From: Phaeobacter sp. A36a-5a
GTDB taxonomy: Bacteria; Pseudomonadota; Alphaproteobacteria; Rhodobacterales; Rhodobacteraceae
DNA: 64,000 nt
Assembly: GCF_037911135.1 (NCBI RefSeq)
Contig: NZ_JBBLYU010000001.1
Coordinates: forward strand, 1,736,001 to 1,800,000
Direction: 5' to 3'
Positions 56,136-64,000 of the stretch are shown piece by piece. Each line of letters opens with the position of its first letter. Positions within the stretch are counted from its first letter, which is position 1. The notes under the pieces are model-generated. The model did no database searches, was not told the DNA's origin, and saw nothing but the letters and a program-made list of their open reading frames with translations. Position numbers and translations under genes: made by a program.

Positions 56136-56867
56136 TCAGATCAGCGGGCGCGTTTCGGGTTTTTCCAGATCGACAAGCGCTAGGTCTGCCAGCGCCTGAA
56201 GATCCGTGATCGACAAGAGCCCGTTCTGCCATTCGGCAAGGCCCGCATCCCGCAGCACCTTAAGCCGCTTGTTGGTGTGGACCAGCGACAGACCGAGGGC
56301 ATCCGCCAAATCCTGCTGACGATAGGCCAGCGGAACCGTATTGCCGACCTCAAGACCGACAGCGCGCAGCCGCAGGTAGATTTTCACCAGCGCCCAGGCA
56401 ATCCGCTGCGAAGCGTCGCGCTGCCCGAGCGAAGCGATGGTCTCGCCGAGGAAATGCTCCTCCACGGCGGCGATCCAGGTCAGATCATAGGCCCGCGCCG
56501 GGTTCTGTTCAAACAGGCTAAAGGTCTCGGACCGGCGAAACACGCAGAGCGTCATTGCTGTTGTCGCCTCGACCGAATGTTTCATCTCCCCCATAAGACC
56601 GGCCTGCAAACCGATGAAATCACCAGGAAAAATAAAGTTGATCACCTGCCGACGGCCATTCTCCAACGTGGTGTAGCGGGTCCCCATCCCTTTTAGCACG
56701 GTGTAGAGCTGCGGGCTGTTTGACCCTTCCAGCAGGATCGTGGTGCCCGGATCGACAACCAGTTCGCCGGTCTTGAACCCTTGGGTAAACGCCAGCTCCT
56801 GCTCCGTCATCGGCGTGAACACATCACGATGCCGCAGGGGACAATCTTTGCAATCGGTGGTCGACAC
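56136..56867 (-). CDS. Crp/Fnr family transcriptional regulator
   Basis: The 243 residues comprise an N-terminal cyclic-nucleotide-binding fold (about 15-135, GTTILLEGSNSPQLYTVLKG), the dimer helix and a C-terminal winged helix of the Crp type (YRQQDLADALGLSLVHTNKRLKVLRDAG). The start at GTG 56867 is favoured by AGGGAA upstream; an in-frame GTG at 56894 has none. The opening CKDCPLRHRDVF looks like FNR, but only two of the four cluster cysteines (C6, C9) are there, so a [4Fe-4S] oxygen sensor is doubtful. It is divergent from the receiver-like gene. Confidence 0.9.
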   Translation of the reverse strand: MSTTDCKDCPLRHRDVFTPMTEQELAFTQGFKTGELVVDPGTTILLEGSNSPQLYTVLKGMGTRYTTLENGRRQVINFIFPGDFIGLQAGLMGEMKHSVEATTAMTLCVFRRSETFSLFEQNPARAYDLTWIAAVEEHFLGETIASLGQRDASQRIAWALVKIYLRLRAVGLEVGNTVPLAYRQQDLADALGLSLVHTNKRLKVLRDAGLAEWQNGLLSITDLQALADLALVDLEKPETRPLI

Positions 56868-56927
56868 TGGATTATTCCCTAAATGGTATGTCACAGATTA
56901 ATGCGAGCAGGCTGAATTCGGCGCAGA

Positions 56928-57422
56928 ATGCACGAAACGAAGGTCTATCAGCTTATGCAAGACGATGTTCCGGTCAATACGACCGCTGCGGAAACCCCAA
57001 TTTATATCATTGCAACACAGGATCATCTGACCACCTGCGATATCTCAGATACAATTCATGAATGCGAGACCAACGCCGAGGTGCTGTGCCATCCGTCGAT
57101 CGACGCGGCCATGCCGGATATCTGCAAGAGCCACACTCTGGCCGTGGTCTTTGCCGAGGTCGGCAGTGCACAGATCGACCAGCTGAAACTGGACGAGATC
57201 ATTGCGGCGCGGTCTGGCACATTGGTTCTGATGGGCACCCGGGCTGAGGCTGAACTGGAGCTTGCCGACATAGGCACCTACCCCTGGCCCGTGCTGTTTC
57301 GCCCGTTTTCGGCGTCAATGATCAAGAGCTGGCTGACGCCGCGGCGCAAGGGGGCCAGGAAACCTGCCGGGAACAATTCGCAAGCTGAAACGTTGTCTCC
57401 TCATCTGCGGATCGTGGACTAA
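56928..57422 (+). CDS. Receiver-like hypothetical protein
   Basis: The 164 residues have, at about 23-142, the alternating strand-helix pattern of a response-regulator receiver: [32 protein letters not shown] and [17 protein letters not shown]. The usual phosphoacceptor Asp after the third strand is not found (FAEVG), so it would be an atypical, non-phosphorylated receiver. The C-terminal tail is basic and probably flexible. It is divergent from the Crp/Fnr gene by about 60 bases and lies just upstream of the DUF1328 gene. Confidence 0.6.
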   Translation: MHETKVYQLMQDDVPVNTTAAETPIYIIATQDHLTTCDISDTIHECETNAEVLCHPSIDAAMPDICKSHTLAVVFAEVGSAQIDQLKLDEIIAARSGTLVLMGTRAEAELELADIGTYPWPVLFRPFSASMIKSWLTPRRKGARKPAGNNSQAETLSPHLRIVD

Positions 57423-57442
57423 CCTTTTGGAGGAGAGAGAGA

Positions 57443-57616
57443 ATGCTTGGTTGGGCAATTACATTTCTGGTCGTGGCGCTGATCGCGGCCCTACTCGGAT
57501 TTGGCGGCATCGCCGGGGCATCGGCAGGCATCGCCAAGATCCTGTTCTTCATATTCCTGGTGCTGTTCGTCGTGGCCATGGTCATGCGCGCACTCAAGGG
57601 TAAGCCGCCGGTCTAA
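57443..57616 (+). CDS. DUF1328 small membrane protein
   Basis: This 57-residue protein has two hydrophobic helices ([19 protein letters not shown] and [21 protein letters not shown]) and the family ending KGKPPV. AGGAGAG lies before the ATG at 57443. DUF1328 (YtjA) peptides are widespread in proteobacteria and are often stress-induced; the molecular role is not known. It lies 20 bases after the receiver-like gene and is probably cotranscribed. Confidence 0.9.
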   Translation: MLGWAITFLVVALIAALLGFGGIAGASAGIAKILFFIFLVLFVVAMVMRALKGKPPV

Positions 57617-57696
57617 ACGCCGTCTGGCCAAATCCCGCCGGTTTAAGCCCCGCATGGGTCGGCATCTCATGACCTGATAGCCGGTGTTACATGTCT

Positions 57697-57744
57697 CGGC
57701 GCGCCAATACCCCTTCTGGGTCAGCGGCGCGCCGTTTTTGCTTT
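57697..57744 (+). terminator. Terminator after the DUF1328 gene
   Basis: A nine-base stem CGGCGCGCC / GGCGCGCCG with a 20-base loop is followed by TTTTTGCTTTT. It faces the end of the minus-strand kinase gene. Confidence 0.75.
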
Positions 57745-57757
57745 TGCACGCGGCTGC

Positions 57758-60397
57758 TCAGCCGGCCGCCTTGCCGGGAAGATATCCACCGATTTCCGCG
57801 CTCGCCTGTTCCCACTCGGCCATGAGGGGCATCAGATCGGGCATGGCGTCCATCTCCGAATGTTCAAGCGTCAGCAGGGCCTCCCGCAGCGCGGTAAAGC
57901 CCAGCACCGCGGCGGAACCAGCGAGCCTGTGTGCCTCCTGCCGGTGCGCCTGCCCCAGCTCATCTGCCGCGCGCAGATCGGTCAGGAACTGATCGACCTC
58001 GTCACTGTAGACGTGCAGGAACTGCGCCCCACGTTCAGCACCAAGCGCATGAAAAAATTGCGTTATATCCGATTGCCCCTCGGCTGGCTGCGGTGCAGGC
58101 TGCGCCATGGGCATTTGGCTGTGAGGCGCGGCAGGCAGCTGTGCGGGCGGCTGTCCGGCGACCTCTTTTACGGCGCTGCGTTGCATTCTGGCGCGGCGTG
58201 AAATCACCTCTGCCAATGCCTGCTTGCTCACCGGCTTGGTGACCACTTCGGCAAGCCCGCCTGCCAGGATTCGTGCGTGATCCTGCTGCCCGACATGGGC
58301 CGTCAGCGCGACAATCTGCGTGCCCTCCGCCAGCGCCTCGGCGCGGATGCGGCGGGTGGCCTCGATCCCGTCTACTTCAGGCATGCTGATGTCCATCAGG
58401 ATCAGATCAAAATCCTCGCGCCGTGCGGCCTCCACCCCTTCGGCGCCCCCCTCGGCCAGCACCACCTCATGCCCAAGCGTGATCAGCATCCGTTCGACAA
58501 GAATACGATTGATTTCATTGTCTTCGACCACAAGGATCCGCGCGCACTGTGCCTCATCCGCGGCTGTATCGCCGGGCTGCGGAGACGTCTGTTCCGCATT
58601 CGCAATCAGCGGCGTATCGGGGGTCGCCTGACCGATCCGCCCGCGCCCGTCCGAGGCCGGCAGTGGCAGCGAAATGGTGAACAGGCTGCCCTCCCCCAGC
58701 TCACTTTCGCAGGTGATCTCGCCCCCCATCGACACCACGATACGACGGGTGATCGCAAGACCCAGACCGGTGCCTTCGCTGCTGCGCGCATAGCTGGCGT
58801 CCAGCCGGATGAAATCTTCAAAGATCCGGTCCAGATCATGCTCAGCGATGCCGGCCCCGGTGTCGGCAATGCAGATCTCCACGGTATCGCTGCCCCTCAC
58901 CCGCAGCACGTCGATTGACACCGCGCCATCGGTGGTGAACTGCAACGCGTTTTCAACAAGGTTGACCAGCACCTTCTTCAGAGCGACGGGGCGGCCGAGG
59001 ACTTCGTCACAGGGGCCAAGGCTGCAATGCAGGCTGAGATCGTTGCGGCCGCGGCGCGCCACGGCCTGATGGGAATCGACCAGTTCCTGCACCAGATCGC
59101 AAAGATCGAAGATGCGCTGATGTTCATATTCGACGCCGGTTTCCAGGTGTGACAGCTGCAGGACGTCGTTGACATGGGCCATCAGGCGATCGCCGGAGTC
59201 GCGGATCGCCGACAGGTATTCACGCTGATCAGCGGTGAGCGGCGTGCCGTCCAGCAGCTCAACCGCGCCCAGAACACCGGTAAGCGGCGTCCGCATTTCG
59301 TGGCTCATCACCGTGAGGAGATCCGCCTTTGCCCGTTCACCGGCCAGCGCCTCATCGCGGGCGCGCGTCAGCGCCTCCTCCGCGGCGATGCGGTCAGAAA
59401 TATCGCGCAGGTAGCTGACAAAGACGGTTTCTTCTGCCGACTGGCTGGCCGTAATCGACAGTTCCACCGGAAAGACCTCGCCGGATTTACGCTTTGCTTC
59501 CAGCTGGATACGCCCCTGCCCGATGACCTTGGGCGTCGCCCCGGACCGATAGGCCTGCATGCCCTGCTCATGGGCGTCGCGCAGGTGATCGGGGACAATC
59601 AGATCCGCCATATCGGCGCCCGTCGCCTCGCCCCGCGAATAGCCAAAGATCGTCTCGGCGGCGCCGTTGACCTCCTGAATGCGCCCGTCGTCACCAACCA
59701 CCAGAATGGCATCCAGCGATGATGTGATCATGGCGCGCATCCGGCTGACGGCAAAGCGTGTGCGCTCCGCCAGCCGCTTGCCGCGCTGGTAAAGCCGCCC
59801 CATCATCAATGCCGTCAGCCCCAGCGCCACACAGAGCGCGAGGACCACCCACGCCAGCCGGGACAGGATCGCAAAGAGGTTGAGGCGTTTCTCCTCGGTT
59901 GTGCGGGCATGTTCCGTCAACCCGGCCAGCGCCAGAACACGCAGATCGGCGCGATTGTCCCGCAGCATGTCCCGCACCTGGGGCAGCCCGAACAGGAGCG
60001 CCTCATCCGGGCCGTCGATATAGGTGATCAGCCGGTCGATCCGCGACATGACCCGCGCCAGAACCCGGGCGTTTTCGGGTTCGTCCCGCACCGGTTTGAA
60101 GGTGCGGCTTTCGCGGATGGTGGCGACCCGGCTGTAGAGGATGTCGAATTCGCGGCGGACCTGAGACAGATCCTGCTCACTCCGGGCGGAGAGCACCGCG
60201 TTTTCCAGTTTCAGCTGTTCGATTTCGGCCTGTGACAGGGTCCATTGCAGGCTGTCGGTGGCGGCGGTTGACAGGCCATCCAGACGCACCAGCACCTCGC
60301 GCCCCAGCCGAACGGACTGCACCGCGAGCAAGGCGAGAACCAAGCCCACGGTGATGAGGACGCTGCGCGACAGCAGAGGGTTTTCCCTGAGCCGCAC
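57758..60397 (-). CDS. Hybrid sensor histidine kinase / response regulator with Hpt domain
   Basis: The 879-residue inner-membrane kinase has two spans (about 12-30 and 178-200) bounding a periplasmic helical sensor domain. A PAS domain follows (about 222-340, SLDAILVVGDDGRIQEVN), then HisKA with phospho-His H366 (MSHEMRTPLTG), an ATPase domain (N-box VENALQF, G-box EGTGLGLAI), a receiver with D669 (LILMDISMP) and a C-terminal Hpt domain with H823 (EAHRLAGSAAVLG). Such tripartite kinases relay phosphate to a separate regulator; the LuxR-type gene at 61.3 kb is the natural candidate. Start is GTG at 60397. It lies 32 bases after the periplasmic molybdopterin-fold gene. Confidence 0.93.
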   Translation of the reverse strand: MRLRENPLLSRSVLITVGLVLALLAVQSVRLGREVLVRLDGLSTAATDSLQWTLSQAEIEQLKLENAVLSARSEQDLSQVRREFDILYSRVATIRESRTFKPVRDEPENARVLARVMSRIDRLITYIDGPDEALLFGLPQVRDMLRDNRADLRVLALAGLTEHARTTEEKRLNLFAILSRLAWVVLALCVALGLTALMMGRLYQRGKRLAERTRFAVSRMRAMITSSLDAILVVGDDGRIQEVNGAAETIFGYSRGEATGADMADLIVPDHLRDAHEQGMQAYRSGATPKVIGQGRIQLEAKRKSGEVFPVELSITASQSAEETVFVSYLRDISDRIAAEEALTRARDEALAGERAKADLLTVMSHEMRTPLTGVLGAVELLDGTPLTADQREYLSAIRDSGDRLMAHVNDVLQLSHLETGVEYEHQRIFDLCDLVQELVDSHQAVARRGRNDLSLHCSLGPCDEVLGRPVALKKVLVNLVENALQFTTDGAVSIDVLRVRGSDTVEICIADTGAGIAEHDLDRIFEDFIRLDASYARSSEGTGLGLAITRRIVVSMGGEITCESELGEGSLFTISLPLPASDGRGRIGQATPDTPLIANAEQTSPQPGDTAADEAQCARILVVEDNEINRILVERMLITLGHEVVLAEGGAEGVEAARREDFDLILMDISMPEVDGIEATRRIRAEALAEGTQIVALTAHVGQQDHARILAGGLAEVVTKPVSKQALAEVISRRARMQRSAVKEVAGQPPAQLPAAPHSQMPMAQPAPQPAEGQSDITQFFHALGAERGAQFLHVYSDEVDQFLTDLRAADELGQAHRQEAHRLAGSAAVLGFTALREALLTLEHSEMDAMPDLMPLMAEWEQASAEIGGYLPGKAAG

Positions 60398-60429
60398 CTA
60401 TGAAAGACCTGTGCCTATGCCTGTTCGGG

Positions 60430-60954
60430 TCATTCGCCTATCGTGATCTCCTCAAGCTGCCAGATGCTGCGGGAATAAACCGCCTCGGTACGGTAGGTCG
60501 GATCGCTGTCGTAGGGGTAGACAATCCACAACGGGCCCTTGTCGCGGACCGACATTGTTGCGCCATTGCGCTCATAGGCGACCATTGGCCCGCCATTGGT
60601 GGCGTCTGAAACCGGAATCTCCACGGCATAATCGTTGATTGCCCGTGCCACGACGACACCGGCCTGATGTTGATCCACACCGACATGGGCCAGCAACGCA
60701 GCCAGGCTGACACCGGTAAAGGCCTGTTCGCCGGAGGTCCAGATGGTGCGGGTATCGAACTGGGCGACCGGCAGGCTGCGCAATTCATCCATCGAGAATA
60801 CGAACTGCTGCGTATCGCCGCCGTTCTGGGGTTTGACGGCAACGGTCAGAACCGTCTCGCCGGATTGGGACGCCCGGGCGTCCTGAGGGGCCAGACCGCA
60901 GAGCAATGTGACCGCTGCAAGCAGGGCTACAATGTGGAGGTGCCAGTATTTCAT
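60430..60954 (-). CDS. Periplasmic molybdopterin-binding-fold protein, likely cofactor-free
   Basis: The 174-residue product has a signal peptide (about 1-29). The mature part resembles the sulfite oxidase/molybdopterin-oxidoreductase fold: FSMDELRSLPVAQFDTRTIWTSGEQAFTGVSLAALLAHVG is a typical start and GPLWIVYPYD a typical later strand (described here by its ends). The mature protein has no cysteine, so it cannot give the thiolate ligand to molybdenum. It is upstream of the hybrid kinase in the same transcript and may act as its periplasmic sensing partner; that is inference from position. Confidence 0.72.
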   Translation of the reverse strand: MKYWHLHIVALLAAVTLLCGLAPQDARASQSGETVLTVAVKPQNGGDTQQFVFSMDELRSLPVAQFDTRTIWTSGEQAFTGVSLAALLAHVGVDQHQAGVVVARAINDYAVEIPVSDATNGGPMVAYERNGATMSVRDKGPLWIVYPYDSDPTYRTEAVYSRSIWQLEEITIGE

Positions 60955-61304
60955 CGCGTCTATCCTTTTGCCTGTGCCATTCCGCCGATTGCGGCCCCGC
61001 TACCGGGTGATGCACATTCTTGATCTGGGTCGAACCTGTCACAAACCGCCGTCCAGAGCATCTGTTCCTGCGGATAGACTGCTATTCTTTGGTATAGGAT
61101 TCGTAACCAGCGCTGCATTTTTTTGGCAATTCCGGCCGATTTTATGCCTCCACGGCCGCAATTATGCGGGGAATACGCGCCTGTACAATGTTCCGGTAAC
61201 CTCAAAAGGCGCCCCTGCACGCGCTGCGGTTGCGTGGAATTGACTTTTTATCAACCAAATTGAGGGTATGCTGACGTTCAGGCCGGTACTTTGCAGGAGC
61301 TTAC
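60955..61304. other. Divergent intergenic region of the kinase locus
   Basis: About 350 bases between the periplasmic sensor-like gene and the LuxR-type regulator. It should hold both promoters. The right part is AT-richer, with TTGACT near 61241 and TATGCT near 61268, but the spacing (21 bases) is too long for a standard promoter. No gene seen. Confidence 0.45.
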
Positions 61305-61919
61305 ATGCGTATTCTATTGGCGGACGACCACGACATGGTGCGTGAAACCATTTCCGCTTATCTGACATCAGAAGGCGGCGCGGCAGTAACCTCGACCGTC
61401 GATCTGCCCGGCGCGCTGAGCGAGATCGAAGAGAACGGCCCCTATGATCTGGTCCTGCTGGATTACAATATGCCAGGAATGCAGGGGCTGGATGGTTTGG
61501 GAACGGCGCTGAAGGCCAATGGCGGCAAGGGGGTTGCGATCATCTCCGGCAGCGCGCCGACCCGGACTGCTCAGGAGGCTCTGGATGCCGGGGCGATTGG
61601 CTTCATTCCCAAAACCATGGGCGCCCAATCGCTGCTGAACGCGGTCCGCTTCATGAGTGCCGGCGAAATCTATGTGCCCGTTGAATTGATGCGCAAGGAG
61701 GCCGAGGCCCCTGCCCATCCGCTTGCCGAAAAACTCAGCCCGCGCGAGATCGAGGTTCTGGACGGGCTGTGCCGCGGCCTGTCGAACAAGGAAATCGCCC
61801 GCGAGCTTGAGTTGCAGGAGGTGACGATCAAGCTGCATGTGCGCACGCTGTGCCGCAAGCTGGAGGCCAAGAACCGCACCCAGGCCGCTCTCACCGCGAA
61901 GGAAGCAGGCCTGTTCTAA
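61305..61919 (+). CDS. LuxR/NarL-type response regulator
   Basis: The 204 residues comprise a receiver domain (about 1-120, acidic pair LLADDHD, phosphoacceptor D53 in LVLLDYNMPG, Lys in FIPKTM) and a LuxR-type helix-turn-helix (about 140-200, LSPREIEVLDGLCRGLSNKEIARELEL). AGGAG precedes the ATG. It is divergent from the sensor-kinase operon and the likely output of that phosphorelay. Confidence 0.92.
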   Translation: MRILLADDHDMVRETISAYLTSEGGAAVTSTVDLPGALSEIEENGPYDLVLLDYNMPGMQGLDGLGTALKANGGKGVAIISGSAPTRTAQEALDAGAIGFIPKTMGAQSLLNAVRFMSAGEIYVPVELMRKEAEAPAHPLAEKLSPREIEVLDGLCRGLSNKEIARELELQEVTIKLHVRTLCRKLEAKNRTQAALTAKEAGLF

Positions 61920-62479
61920 GGGCTGCGTTGACGGGCAGCTCTCGGCGCCACAAATGACTGCGCCTTTATGTGGGCATGATCGCTGGATCCATCTTGAAGG
62001 GGCTGCGATGGGTGGGGCCTGTGGTTGGTGAAACGTATTCTGTGAAAACTGTTGGCTCTGCCCAGCGAGGTCGGCCTGTCGTGAGACGCCGCAGGCGTGC
62101 AGAGCTGTGTCTGGGTCCGCGTCTATGTCGGAGCTGGATCGGTGTCCGGCTATGGATCGGTGTCCAGGTCGGGACCAGTCTCCGGGTCAGGACCAGTCTC
62201 CGGGTCTGAGCCGTAGGTCTGTGTCGCAGGGCTGTTGATCCCGAAACCGATGCGACGAATCGTGTCCGCCCGATCTGCCAGGAGGTGGAAAGCCGCCTTC
62301 GGCAGCTGCCACTTGTTGCGGCGCTCATCCTGCGAGTAGGCGCCTGCGACGGCCCCGGTACAGCTGCGATCTCAGCCGGTGGCCACCTATGCGGTGGTCG
62401 ATTACATGACGTGGCCGACCACTTGACGTGACCTGGCTGCATCGCGGCTGGCCTTTGCACTCAGAAAACCGGCGCGCGC
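61920..62479. other. Stretch without a convincing gene, with degenerate sequence
   Basis: About 560 bases. Open frames on both strands give low-complexity, Arg/Ser/Pro-rich translations. A short plus-strand stretch near 62255-62350 reads somewhat like protein (VESRLRQLPLVAALILRVGA) but has no start and soon stops. It may be the remains of a decayed gene. It contains an 18-bp tandem repeat. Confidence 0.5.
62136..62207. repeat. Four tandem copies of an 18-bp unit
   Basis: Units are GGATCGGTGTCCGGCTAT, GGATCGGTGTCCAGGTCG, GGACCAGTCTCCGGGTCA and GGACCAGTCTCCGGGTCT. Copies 1-2 and 3-4 are closest to each other, so the array probably grew by two rounds of doubling. Confidence 0.8.
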
Positions 62480-62659
62480 CTAAGGTGTGATGGCCCAGCG
62501 GATCAGCGCCGCGACACAGGCCAGCACCCCGACGCTGGCACACCAGATAACCGCAAACCACAGCAGCCGCCCCAGCGGGTGATGCCTGACCTTTGCTTCG
62601 GGACTGGCGCTGCCGCGGGGTGTGGTTGCCCGCTCAGGAGGCTGTTCGGAGGTGCTCAA
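62480..62659 (-). CDS. DUF2474 small membrane protein (CydX-like position)
   Basis: This 59-residue protein has a polar N-terminus and one C-terminal membrane helix (GRLLWFAVIWCASVGVLACVAALI in outline, residues about 33-57). The pattern is DUF2474, a family found after cydB in proteobacteria and thought to play a CydX-like role in cytochrome bd. The start is a TTG that overlaps the cydB stop (TTGA), so it depends on coupled translation. Confidence 0.78.
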   Translation of the reverse strand: MSTSEQPPERATTPRGSASPEAKVRHHPLGRLLWFAVIWCASVGVLACVAALIRWAITP

Positions 62660-63660
62660 TGATAGCCCTCCTCCGGGTTGATCTTGCCGCGAAATACCCA
62701 ATAGGCATAGGCGGTATAGGCCAGGATCAGAGGCACCAGCACCACCGCGCCGACCAGCGTGAACATCAGGCTTTCATCCGGGGCGGCGGCTTCGGCGATG
62801 GTCAGGCCCGGCGGCACGATGAACGGGTAGAAGCTGATGCCAATGCCGATGAAACCCAGCACAAAGAGCCCAAGTGCTGCCAGAAACGGCTGGGCGTCGC
62901 GCGCGCCCTTCAGCCCCTGAAACAGCGCGTAGCTGCACGCCACAACCAGCCCCGGTACCAACAGGCTGAACAGGCTGCCCGGCAGGTTGAACCAGCGGCG
63001 GAAATACTCCGGGTCCTGAAACGGGGTGAGCAGGCTGACCAGCGCAATTGCCGCCAATGTGACGACGCCGAGCCAGCGCGCGTAGCCGCGCATCTGATGC
63101 TGTAGATCACCCTCGGTCTTCATGTAGAGCCAGGTCGCACCAAGCAGCGCATAGCCGGTCAGCACTGCCAGGCCGGTGATCAGCGAAAACGGGGTCAGCC
63201 AGTCCCACCAGCCGCCTGCGTAGGCGCGGCCCTCGATCTCGATCCCCTGTACCAGCGCGCCCAGCGCGATGCCCTGCATGATCGCCGCCACAACAGAGCC
63301 GCCAAAGAACGCGACGTCCCAGACGCCACGCCAGCGGGTGGTGCGCCAGCGGTATTCAAAGGCGACACCGCGAAACACCAGCGCCAGCAACATCAGGGTG
63401 ATCGGCATGTAGAGCGCCGGCATGATCACCGCATAGGCCAGCGGGAACACCGCAAACAGCCCGCCGCCGCCCAGCACCAGCCAGGTTTCATTGCCATCCC
63501 AGACCGGGGCGATGGAGTTCATCATGGTGGCCCGATCGCGTTCGGAACCGGCGAAGGGGAACAGGATCCCGACGCCAAGGTCAAACCCATCGAGCACAAC
63601 ATAGGTCAGCACCGCAAAGGCAATGATTCCGGCCCAGATAAAGGAGAGTTCAAACAGCAT
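62656..63660 (-). CDS. cydB: Cytochrome bd ubiquinol oxidase subunit II CydB
   Basis: CydB is the second membrane subunit of the quinol oxidase that reduces oxygen at low tension. The 334 residues contain the family start LSFIWAGIIAFAVLTYVVLDGFDLG, the stretch APVWDGNETWLVLGGGGLFAVFP (given by its core) and FRGVAFEYRW. The length is typical. It lies 14 bases after cydA. Confidence 0.95.
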   Translation of the reverse strand: MLFELSFIWAGIIAFAVLTYVVLDGFDLGVGILFPFAGSERDRATMMNSIAPVWDGNETWLVLGGGGLFAVFPLAYAVIMPALYMPITLMLLALVFRGVAFEYRWRTTRWRGVWDVAFFGGSVVAAIMQGIALGALVQGIEIEGRAYAGGWWDWLTPFSLITGLAVLTGYALLGATWLYMKTEGDLQHQMRGYARWLGVVTLAAIALVSLLTPFQDPEYFRRWFNLPGSLFSLLVPGLVVACSYALFQGLKGARDAQPFLAALGLFVLGFIGIGISFYPFIVPPGLTIAEAAAPDESLMFTLVGAVVLVPLILAYTAYAYWVFRGKINPEEGYH

Positions 63661-63674
63661 AGCGAGGACCTCTG

Positions 63675-64000
63675 TCAGTTGCCTTGTGGGGTGGGTTCAT
63701 CGGTGACATCGGGATCGACCTGCTGCGCCGGGGTGATCCCTGCGGCCCGGATCGGCCCGTCGCGCAGCCCCAGGTTCCGGGTGGCAGGCACCTTGTTCAT
63801 CATCCGCAGGATGTAGAAAGTTCCGGCGCCGAAGATGAAGAAATAGACCACGATGAAGGCCGTGAGTGAGGCGGCGACTGCCGGCGCTGCCACCGGTGCC
63901 AGACTGTCGGACGTGCGCAGCAGCCCGTAGACGGTGAAGGGCTGCCGCCCGACCTCTGTGGTGATCCAGCCGGCCAGAACCGCAACAAAGCCCATCGGTG
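63675..64000 (-). CDS. cydA: Cytochrome bd ubiquinol oxidase subunit I CydA, C-terminal part
   Basis: Only about the last 108 codons are in the window; the gene continues past base 64000. The visible part has the conserved GWITTEVGRQPFTVYGLLRT, a following membrane span (AFIVVYFFIFGAGTFYILRMM) and a polar tail. CydA carries the three hemes, whose ligands lie outside the window. The short form of the Q-loop (CIO type or not) cannot be judged from here. Confidence 0.93.
   Translation of the reverse strand, partial: PMGFVAVLAGWITTEVGRQPFTVYGLLRTSDSLAPVAAPAVAASLTAFIVVYFFIFGAGTFYILRMMNKVPATRNLGLRDGPIRAAGITPAQQVDPDVTDEPTPQGN

Noticed and set aside
56136-56867. Regulator as a true FNR oxygen sensor
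   Set aside because: Only C6 and C9 are present at the N-terminus; the further cysteines needed for a [4Fe-4S] cluster are not in the expected places.
62136-62207. Possible CRISPR array
   Set aside because: The 18-bp units are directly adjacent with no spacers and no cas genes; it is a simple tandem repeat.
61966-62460. Minus-strand open frame of 164 codons
   Set aside because: The translation is rich in Arg, Thr, Pro and Ser with no hydrophobic core, and it runs through the tandem repeat.

Overview
The window reads as chromosomal DNA of a marine alphaproteobacterium of the Roseobacter group (Rhodobacteraceae). The evidence is the high GC, the codon use, a DddP-type DMSP lyase, a heterotetrameric sarcosine oxidase, a system I cytochrome c maturation set split over two loci, and a cytochrome bd operon. 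Almost the whole 64 kb is dense core genome. No rRNA, tRNA, CRISPR array, transposase or prophage was found. The species cannot be named from the sequence alone.

Region 1 (1-13.4 kb): the 3' end of an unknown gene, a heme-dependent N-demethylase-like protein, dddP with a near-perfect palindrome upstream, a frameshifted Nudix gene, an alpha/beta hydrolase-OsmC fusion, purB, a secreted TPR protein, a FliG-like protein away from any flagellar cluster, a lipid A-type acyltransferase, a DUF1223 protein and acnA. Region 2 (13.6-28 kb, mostly minus strand): ccmABCDG, an Mth938-like protein, yajC-secD-secF, serS, a helix-hairpin-helix protein with a histone H1-like tail coupled to a fatty acid desaturase, and the envelope operon yfgM-like/bamB/der.

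Region 3 (28-41 kb): an RND efflux adaptor-pump pair, an Atm1-type ABC exporter downstream of a LysM protein, a LOG-family protein, a host-attachment-family protein with a small partner, Fe superoxide dismutase, and two related small secreted proteins. Region 4 (41-47 kb): the sarcosine oxidase operon soxB-D-A-G. It is interrupted between soxB and soxD by an antisense gene for an apparently intact GIY-YIG-type nuclease, the clearest sign of insertion in the window. Region 5 (47-52 kb): ccmI-ruvX-DUF1289, a putative Fe(II)/2-oxoglutarate oxygenase, a TSUP transporter and dusA.

Region 6 (52-64 kb) is the most accessory-like part. It holds a 1.2-kilo-residue RTX protein that carries a DUF2891-like domain between two calcium-repeat blocks, and a Crp/Fnr regulator divergent from a receiver-like protein and a DUF1328 membrane peptide. 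It also holds a signalling locus (hybrid kinase, periplasmic molybdopterin-fold protein and divergent LuxR-type regulator), a degenerate 560-base stretch with an 18-bp tandem repeat, and cydA'-cydB-DUF2474.

The best candidates for new biology are the RTX/DUF2891 fusion, the GIY-YIG insertion in the sox operon, the HhH/H1-like protein tied to a desaturase, the kinase-periplasmic sensor locus, and the candidate operator at dddP.
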